From assembly GCF_014831675.1 (NCBI RefSeq), contig NZ_VJXY01000053.1, forward strand, positions 1 through 43,711: a stretch of 43,711 nt of DNA, read 5' to 3'. This DNA comes from Komarekiella delphini-convector SJRDD-AB1. GTDB lineage: Bacteria > Cyanobacteriota > Cyanobacteriia > Cyanobacteriales > Nostocaceae. The position numbers were made by a program, and so were the translations under genes. Positions 39,092 through 43,711 of the stretch are shown here, in pieces (the stretch's first letter is position 1; every line of letters starts with the position of its first letter). The notes under the pieces are model-generated. The model did no database searches. It was not told where the DNA came from and saw only the letters and a program-made list of their open reading frames with translations.

Positions 39092-39824
39092 CGATCGCAC
39101 ATGGTACGAATGGGAGCGATTAGCGGGGGCCTGTTATGCACAGGGTAAGAAAGTCTGCGCTCGTCAATATACCCATGAGCAGACAAAGATGCTGTTGTGT
39201 TTGGCGAATTTAAGAAAGCATCACCCACGTATCAAAGTGACTTATCGGAGTTTGAGAGATTATTTCCAAGCCAATGAATACAAATTGGAGGAGGTGTTTG
39301 ACAAGTACTGTAATCAGGTAAACTCCGGTGAGGCTTTTGTCGCGGATGAAGTTAAACAACAACCCCCCAAGATAGCGTTAAGTGAGGTAAAAAAGTGCTG
39401 TGACCGGATTATGAATCGTGAGATATCCAGGAATTGTTGGGCGAGTTGGAAACAGTATTTGGGAATCCCGAAATATGAACGGTTTATAGATGAGGGGAAA
39501 GCCTCGTTGTTGACGTATATGGCTTGTTGGAGGCATGACAATCCCACAAAAAAGTTTCCCTCAATCAATCGTCTAATAACCATGATGAAAGATTGGTCAC
39601 GTCGGGCGATGACAATGGAAACAGCATCTAGCGCCAAGATGTGGCACTCTTGGCGGATGAGAGGGTGCTTGGGGAAAGATTTAGCTAGATATTTGGCGAT
39701 GTGTGGCTATAAAATTTCGATTCGCACTTTGTATAAGTGGGGAGATTTTAGCCAAAGAAAGCATTATTCGGTGTCAGAGTTGCAAGAGTGGAAAGAAATA
39801 GCATCACAAAAGAGGTGTGCGTGA
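39009..39824 (+). CDS. Unknown DNA-binding-like protein with repeated HTH/Trp motifs
   Basis: 271 residues. The phrase pattern ICQKIRGAKISDRTWYEWERLAG, IMNREISRNCWASWKQYLG and LARYLAMCGYKISIRTLYKWGDF suggests three related helix-turn-helix units, each ending in a W..W/KW block. Basic and Cys-rich (CYAQGKKVCARQY, KKCCDRI). Probably a DNA-binding protein; no family name known to me. The true start may be later than the ATG at 39009, because of the overlap with the upstream frame. Confidence 0.55.
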   Translation: MPVVLEDWISLSINLRNICQKIRGAKISDRTWYEWERLAGACYAQGKKVCARQYTHEQTKMLLCLANLRKHHPRIKVTYRSLRDYFQANEYKLEEVFDKYCNQVNSGEAFVADEVKQQPPKIALSEVKKCCDRIMNREISRNCWASWKQYLGIPKYERFIDEGKASLLTYMACWRHDNPTKKFPSINRLITMMKDWSRRAMTMETASSAKMWHSWRMRGCLGKDLARYLAMCGYKISIRTLYKWGDFSQRKHYSVSELQEWKEIASQKRCA

Positions 39825-39917
39825 TTAGACTATTGGACGGATTCAACAACTTTCTAGCCTTCACGGTTAATTTTGTGTTGTGCGGAGAATATTGTAACTA
39901 TTGCTAGGGAGAAAAAT

Positions 39918-40442
39918 ATGACACGTAAGAGTTCTGAAATAGTACACTCAACAGAGTCAACATCAGTACAGACCCAGAGTAAAAGCCTTACCAGAAGCAA
40001 AAAGCCAGAGAGCATTACTCATCAAGGACAAGCATCAGGACAGGCTATTGAGGAGTTGGAGATTGCTTTTGACTTTGATTTAAGGATGGCAATTATTCAA
40101 AGATTGGTGCGAGACAGAGAGTTTATTCTCGAACACAAGGACAAAGAACGCCAAATCACAGAAGCATTAGAATTAGCTAGGTTAGAGGCTGTTGAAATAG
40201 CGCGCTTAGAAGGCAAACAGCAAGCAAGAGCCAAGATGGCGAAAAAAAAGGCCCAACAATTAGCCGCAACCCAACAACACTTTATAGATGTTGAATTATC
40301 CCAACTTATAGATAGTTGCGACTATTTGCCCTTTGAAACGATGAAGCAGACTATAAACGGGCTAGCAGCCCGTGTAGGCGTGAAATTGGAGTGGAAGGAT
40401 TTAGATGATGGACAATTCGAGTGCATACCTTGCATCGCCTGA
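39918..40442 (+). CDS. Coiled-coil protein
   Basis: 174 residues from the ATG at 39918 (AGGGAG 6 bases upstream). A Ser/Thr-rich N-terminus, then a long charged helix (FDLRMAIIQRLVRDREFILEHKDKERQITEAL, RLEAVEIARLEGKQQARAK) and a compact end (LPFETMKQTINGLAARVGVKLEW). First gene of the 39.9-43.6 kb series. Confidence 0.55.
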   Translation: MTRKSSEIVHSTESTSVQTQSKSLTRSKKPESITHQGQASGQAIEELEIAFDFDLRMAIIQRLVRDREFILEHKDKERQITEALELARLEAVEIARLEGKQQARAKMAKKKAQQLAATQQHFIDVELSQLIDSCDYLPFETMKQTINGLAARVGVKLEWKDLDDGQFECIPCIA

Positions 40443-41055
40443 AGAAGAAAGCAAGGGGGGCAGGGGGAGAAGAGAAGCAGGGGTAGAAGAGGAGCTATTC
40501 TATAATAATTTTCTTTCTCCCAATTCCTCCCCTGCCTCCCCTGCTTCCCCTGCCTCTTCTCTCTCCCCTGAAGTAATTGAGTTTATCGACACAGTAAATC
40601 AGGGGCGAGGATTTGCTGAAATTACCCAAATCATCAGCGAAGAAGTACAACGACAAATTGAAACCCAGTTGATGGAATTTCAAGCAGCGATCGCGGATTC
40701 AAATTTAGCTGCGATAGATGCAATGAGTGAGGAATTGCAGAGGATAAAGTCGGAGTCTGCAACACTTAGCGGGGTGATGGAAAGATTAACCGCAGCTGTT
40801 GCTCCGGATCTGACGGCGACCGAGGATGAAGTTGTGAGCTTCCAGCAAGCGATTAACAACCTGGAGCGATATGGCAGTATCATCCCGTCGCAATCAGACA
40901 TTTTAGCTGCTCAATTGAGGATGCGAAATGGACGCGCTTGGTCATTGGTTTGGCAGTCACTAGCAAAGATGTTAATTAAAAAGTTGGAGAAAAAGTTTTG
41001 CAAACAGCCTACTTCCACAGAGCCTACTGGTGCTACGAAAACAATCTTGGAATAG
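40405..41055 (+). CDS. Helical protein with an in-frame Nostoc repeat
   Basis: 216 residues, overlapping the previous gene by 38 bases. Residues ~17-52 are encoded by a G-rich then C-rich intergenic-type repeat (GGRGRREAG, NSSPASPASPASSLSP). The rest is helical (EVIEFIDTVNQGRGFAEITQI, EVQRQIETQLMEFQAAI) and basic at the end (KMLIKKLEKKFCKQ). Start codon uncertain: MDNS at the second ATG is equally possible. Confidence 0.5.
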   Translation: MMDNSSAYLASPEEESKGGRGRREAGVEEELFYNNFLSPNSSPASPASPASSLSPEVIEFIDTVNQGRGFAEITQIISEEVQRQIETQLMEFQAAIADSNLAAIDAMSEELQRIKSESATLSGVMERLTAAVAPDLTATEDEVVSFQQAINNLERYGSIIPSQSDILAAQLRMRNGRAWSLVWQSLAKMLIKKLEKKFCKQPTSTEPTGATKTILE

Positions 41056-41396
41056 CCAAAATTCATTACGAACCACTGGGAATTTTTGCAATTTTATTTG
41101 AAGCCTGCATACCCCGAATTAACATCAACTTCCTAGATGAAAAAGAGTTTTCCTACTATTGGCAACAATACAAAAAAGCAGGAGTGACATTGAGCGCAGG
41201 GATGCAGATTGACCGCGATGTGGATTTAACCAGAGTAGTTGAGAGGGATAACGTTTTTGAGTTTCCTGAGATTAACCTGCAAATCAAGCTAGAGAATAAT
41301 ATACGTTGGTTCCGTCCAGTAAATGGTGAGTGGATCAAGTTTGAAGATGATGTGTTTGTAAATTACAAACCTTGCAAATCACTAATACACGTGTAG
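40998..41396 (+). CDS. Unknown protein, TTG start
   Basis: 132 residues. A TTG at 40998 has GGAG 8 bases upstream and is the best start available; it overlaps the preceding gene by 58 bases. WCYENNLGIAKIHYEPLGIFAILFEACIPRININF, FSYYWQQYKKAGVTLSAGM and FEFPEINLQIKLENNIRWFRPVNGEW look like a compact alpha/beta domain. No family recognised. Confidence 0.5.
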   Translation: MQTAYFHRAYWCYENNLGIAKIHYEPLGIFAILFEACIPRININFLDEKEFSYYWQQYKKAGVTLSAGMQIDRDVDLTRVVERDNVFEFPEINLQIKLENNIRWFRPVNGEWIKFEDDVFVNYKPCKSLIHV

Positions 41397-41405
41397 GAGA
41401 TAGCT

Positions 41406-42077
41406 ATGCCTAAAACATTAAAGCCGCAACCGGAACCGCCCAAAAATGAAGGATTGAATCTTTCTGACTTAAACGGCGATGTCAGTAAAGCTCTAGTCTT
41501 TAAAGATTCCCATTTTGGTTTGGAGTCAGCAGTCTGGGAGAATGCCCAGCGGATTGCTGATATGTTGCCTGTGAATGTCAGAACTTTTGGCGACCTTACA
41601 GACGAGCATATAGCCTTAGCGGCGGAAAACGCTAAGGGCGCAGAAATCCAACTCAAAAATTGGACTGAGTATGATGCCCTGATATCTCGTTATTTGAAGG
41701 CCCTGATCAAAAACAGAGAGAAACAAGCATCTGTTGCTGAAAACGTTGGCGAGGCCAGGGTTACTCTTGCACAGATGGAAAAGAACTTAGGGGTGTCTCT
41801 TGCTAATCTCGAATCAAAATTCAGACAAATAGTTGGTGGTTCTCGTTCAGCCCTAGCAGGAGTCCAAGATGACTTGGAAATTAGCTTAGGCAAGATTGCT
41901 TCACAGTATTCAGAAGGTAAAGCTAAGAAGCAAGAGAAACTACAAGCTGAAAAAACTAAGAAAGAACCAACTCCTTACGAAGAACAAACTAGCAATTTGG
42001 TTACTCGGTTCCAAGAGCTTAGAAATGCCCGATATTCGGGAACACCAGGAATTACACAACGAATTAGGAAGGAGTGA
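41406..42077 (+). CDS. Coiled-coil protein of unknown function
   Basis: 223 residues: LNGDVSKALVFKDSHFGLESAVWENAQRIADMLP, then a long helical part with Gln/Lys/Glu (VTLAQMEKNLGVSLANLESKF) and a basic tail (RNARYSGTPGITQRIRKE). AGGAGA before the ATG. Its stop lies at the very edge of the G-rich repeat flanking the S23 cassette. Confidence 0.55.
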   Translation: MPKTLKPQPEPPKNEGLNLSDLNGDVSKALVFKDSHFGLESAVWENAQRIADMLPVNVRTFGDLTDEHIALAAENAKGAEIQLKNWTEYDALISRYLKALIKNREKQASVAENVGEARVTLAQMEKNLGVSLANLESKFRQIVGGSRSALAGVQDDLEISLGKIASQYSEGKAKKQEKLQAEKTKKEPTPYEEQTSNLVTRFQELRNARYSGTPGITQRIRKE

Positions 42078-42078
42078 G

Positions 42079-42099
42079 GGCAGGGGGCAGGGAGCAGGG
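42079..42099. repeat. Left G-rich arm of inverted repeat around the S23 gene
   Basis: A 21-base sequence built from GGCAGGGGGCAGGG and AGCAGGG is repeated exactly, in reverse complement, at 42550-42570. Both arms face the enclosed gene. Confidence 0.75.
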
Positions 42100-42142
42100 A
42101 GAATAGAAACAAATAGATAAATGAAGGCTTTTGGTACGAATA

Positions 42143-42529
42143 ATGGAAAAGCAACCTATTAAAAGTCACGAAGACTTGGAAGCATACAAAATAGCATTTG
42201 ATACAGCTATGAAAATATTTGAACTCTCAAAAAATTTTCCTGTTGAGGAGCGATATTCTTTAACTGATCAGATTCGTCGCTCATCTCGTTCTGTTTGTGC
42301 AAATCTTGCAGAGGCGTGGAGAAAACGCCGTTATGAAGCTGCTTTTATTGCCAAATTAAATGACAGTGAAGCTGAGGCAGCAGAAACTCAAACTTGGATA
42401 AAATTCACGGTTAAATGCAGTTATATGGATGTTAATACAGGCAGAGAACTGTATGGAAATTACAATCGAGTTTTGAGTATTTTGGTAACCATAATTAATA
42501 ACCCGCATCCCTGGCTGATAAAACGCTAA
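42143..42529 (+). CDS. Four-helix-bundle protein, S23/IVP family
   Basis: 128 residues from the ATG at 42143. SHEDLEAYKIAFDTAMKIFELSKNFPVEERYSLTDQIRRSSRSV, then NLAEAWRKRRYEAAFIAKLNDSEAEAAETQTWI is the clear signature of the 23S rRNA intervening-sequence (S23) four-helix-bundle family. Proteins of this family are spread by IVS-like elements and are frequent in Nostocales; biochemical role unclear. The gene is enclosed by a perfect inverted repeat and looks like an inserted unit. Confidence 0.88.
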   Translation: MEKQPIKSHEDLEAYKIAFDTAMKIFELSKNFPVEERYSLTDQIRRSSRSVCANLAEAWRKRRYEAAFIAKLNDSEAEAAETQTWIKFTVKCSYMDVNTGRELYGNYNRVLSILVTIINNPHPWLIKR

Positions 42530-42549
42530 TTATCAATCATCTCTTTTCC

Positions 42550-42570
42550 CCCTGCTCCCTGCCCCCTGCC
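42550..42570. repeat. Right C-rich arm of inverted repeat around the S23 gene
   Basis: Exact reverse complement of 42079-42099, with further CCCCCTG units after it. The distance between the arms is 450 bases. Confidence 0.75.
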
Positions 42571-42586
42571 CCCTGCCTCTTTAAAT

Positions 42587-42802
42587 ATGTCACAAATTTG
42601 TAAGATTCTAATCTGGATGTGCGGGTTTATTATTGCTACTGCGATCGCTCAATTAATTAGTTTGTTGCCCTACAATGCCTTAGTTGTAGGAGTAGCCGCA
42701 GTAATTATTTACTCCCAGGGGAAAAATAGTAACTCGATGCTGTTACAAATCATCGCTGTTGGATTAGCTTTTGGATGGGGCAAATGTTATTTCCTTGGTT
42801 AA
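42587..42802 (+). CDS. Small hydrophobic membrane protein
   Basis: 71 residues with three hydrophobic stretches (ILIWMCGFIIATAIAQLISL, ALVVGVAAVIIYS, LLQIIAVGLAFGWG). Overlaps the next gene by 28 bases. Likely a partner of the following membrane-anchored protein. Confidence 0.5.
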   Translation: MSQICKILIWMCGFIIATAIAQLISLLPYNALVVGVAAVIIYSQGKNSNSMLLQIIAVGLAFGWGKCYFLG

Positions 42803-43608
42803 GAATCGGGGGCAGTGGGTTAGCTGCTCTAGTGTTAGTGTTAACGTCTAACCCCAAAGACATAAAACTGTTTACACCTGCTAATATTACAGCGATCGCA
42901 CTCTCCAGTTATGCGGGGTTGGAATTGCGGAAGCTGCAAAAACACTACGAGGATAAAGAGCGAGAAGAAGATATGCTTGCCGCCATGAAAGATACTCAGG
43001 CTACTGAGCAGTTACAGTATCTTTCATCAGCAGCCGAGCGCAAACGCTCTACAGCAGATGCAGACAAGGAAACAGAAAGGCAACTGAAATTACTCCAGCA
43101 GACAGCACCTCTGTTCAGTGAAGTTTTGACGGTTACTGGACAGAATGGGGCAGTTAGTCGTATGGCTTTGGGCATGATTCAGAACGGGGAAAGCCTGGGC
43201 AATGTTCTGCTAGCAACATCTGAAGCAGAAATGCAACTGGAGCAGGCTAAACTGCAAGCCCAAATTCATCAACGACAGTTGGAATTGCAGGCACAGCAAA
43301 CACAGCAGGCGCTTAAAAGTGCTAATACTGAGGTTGTAAATGTCACTCCGACCAATAGCGTAAATGCGACCACAGTTACAAATTCATTAAAGATTGAGGG
43401 ATTAAAAAAGGCGGCAACAGTTGTCGGACTTCAAACTGAGTGTTTACGAGTGGACAAAGCGCCAAGTTACGAAAGGTTAATTTTTTCGGTAAAAACAGAG
43501 GATTTTAATTCTCTACCTAAACTCAAAGCAGCAACTAAATTGGCGTTAGGGATAAGTGAGAAAAGTGATTTACCTTTTTACATTTATCAATACTCCGGAC
43601 AAAATTAG
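42775..43608 (+). CDS. Membrane-anchored coiled-coil protein, possible FtsK-alpha-like end
   Basis: 277 residues. The N-terminus has one or two hydrophobic segments (GGSGLAALVLVLTS and NITAIALSSYAGLEL), then a long coiled coil (DMLAAMKDTQATEQLQYLSSAAERKRST, EAEMQLEQAKLQAQIHQRQLELQ) and a compact end VVGLQTECLRVDKAPSYERLIFSVKTEDFNSLPKLKAATKLALG (key words KLKAATKLALG). The end reminds me of the short alpha domain preceding FtsK-type DNA pumps, so an ATPase gene could follow outside the window. Speculative. Confidence 0.5.
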   Translation: MGQMLFPWLRIGGSGLAALVLVLTSNPKDIKLFTPANITAIALSSYAGLELRKLQKHYEDKEREEDMLAAMKDTQATEQLQYLSSAAERKRSTADADKETERQLKLLQQTAPLFSEVLTVTGQNGAVSRMALGMIQNGESLGNVLLATSEAEMQLEQAKLQAQIHQRQLELQAQQTQQALKSANTEVVNVTPTNSVNATTVTNSLKIEGLKKAATVVGLQTECLRVDKAPSYERLIFSVKTEDFNSLPKLKAATKLALGISEKSDLPFYIYQYSGQN

Positions 43609-43711
43609 GCGGTAATAACGCCGTAAGACCGTAGGTTTTGGTAGTTAGGATGGGATTTAATTATAGTCGGCGAGAGTCCTAACGTTGAAATAAAGGTGTC
43701 GAGCAAATGGT

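Noticed and set aside
43609-43711. Start of a further gene at the right edge
   Set aside because: Only short frames with stops (for example the ATG near 43650) and a GTG at 43696 too close to its possible ribosome binding site; a 7-bp inverted repeat GTTAGGA/TCCTAAC is all that is visible.

Overview
The window looks like accessory DNA from a filamentous, heterocyst-type cyanobacterium (Nostoc/Anabaena group), most likely part of a large plasmid or a plasmid/phage-like integrated element. Evidence: the HIP1 octamer GCGATCGC is frequent throughout, G-rich/C-rich and heptamer-type intergenic repeats typical of Nostocales occur (about 2.85-3.1, 12.6, 16.3, 40.45, 42.1 and 42.55 kb), and the genes are replication, DNA-modification and short regulator genes mixed with many small unknowns. 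No rRNA, tRNA or core metabolic gene was seen.

Layout. (1) 1-6.2 kb, minus strand: a coupled chain of a zinc-ribbon-like micro-protein, a SLOG protein, an ASCH protein and a C5 cytosine methyltransferase broken by an in-frame TAA, preceded by a replication operon (winged-helix replication protein, DnaB-type helicase, two small proteins). (2) 6.2-7.7 kb: a repeat-rich divergent promoter, an XRE regulator and a PD-(D/E)XK (Rpn-type) protein. (3) 7.8-13 kb, minus strand: DUF5131 protein, adenine methyltransferase, unknowns, a Bro-N antirepressor and an XRE regulator with a 17-bp inverted-repeat operator. (4) 13.4-25.1 kb, plus strand: an XRE gene, small plasmid proteins, a 1.5-kb non-coding tract that is an imperfect duplication carrying minus-oriented terminator hairpins (candidate small RNAs), then a module of a long helical protein, a DUF1257 (Ycf35-like) protein, a DUF2997 protein and a Ycf46-like AAA ATPase, followed by a WGR protein carrying what looks like a PARP regulatory helical region but no catalytic domain. 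(5) 25.1-31.8 kb, minus strand: a VOC protein, then a visibly A+T-rich HEPN gene (Rx4H motif, ApeA-like defence candidate) lying between two copies of the 3' end of a plasmid replication-type gene (one copy a pseudogene), a coiled-coil ParB/KfrA-like protein and a ribbon-helix-helix gene with a frameshifted coiled-coil tail. (6) 32.0-43.6 kb, plus strand: a paralogue of a gene at 14.2 kb, more accessory proteins, two minus-strand DNA-binding/coiled-coil genes, HTH proteins, a coiled-coil/membrane gene series, and a four-helix-bundle (S23/IVP) gene flanked by a 21-bp perfect inverted repeat, apparently a small cassette.

How it fits together: the minus-strand blocks hold replication, partition and DNA-modification functions; XRE/Bro regulators with clear operators separate them; the plus-strand blocks hold conserved but poorly understood accessory proteins. 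The best candidates for something undescribed are the duplicated small-RNA locus at 15.3-16.9 kb, the mobile Ycf35/DUF2997/Ycf46 module with its WGR neighbour, and the HEPN gene inserted at a duplicated replication-gene end. All functional statements come from reading motifs by eye; no database search was possible.
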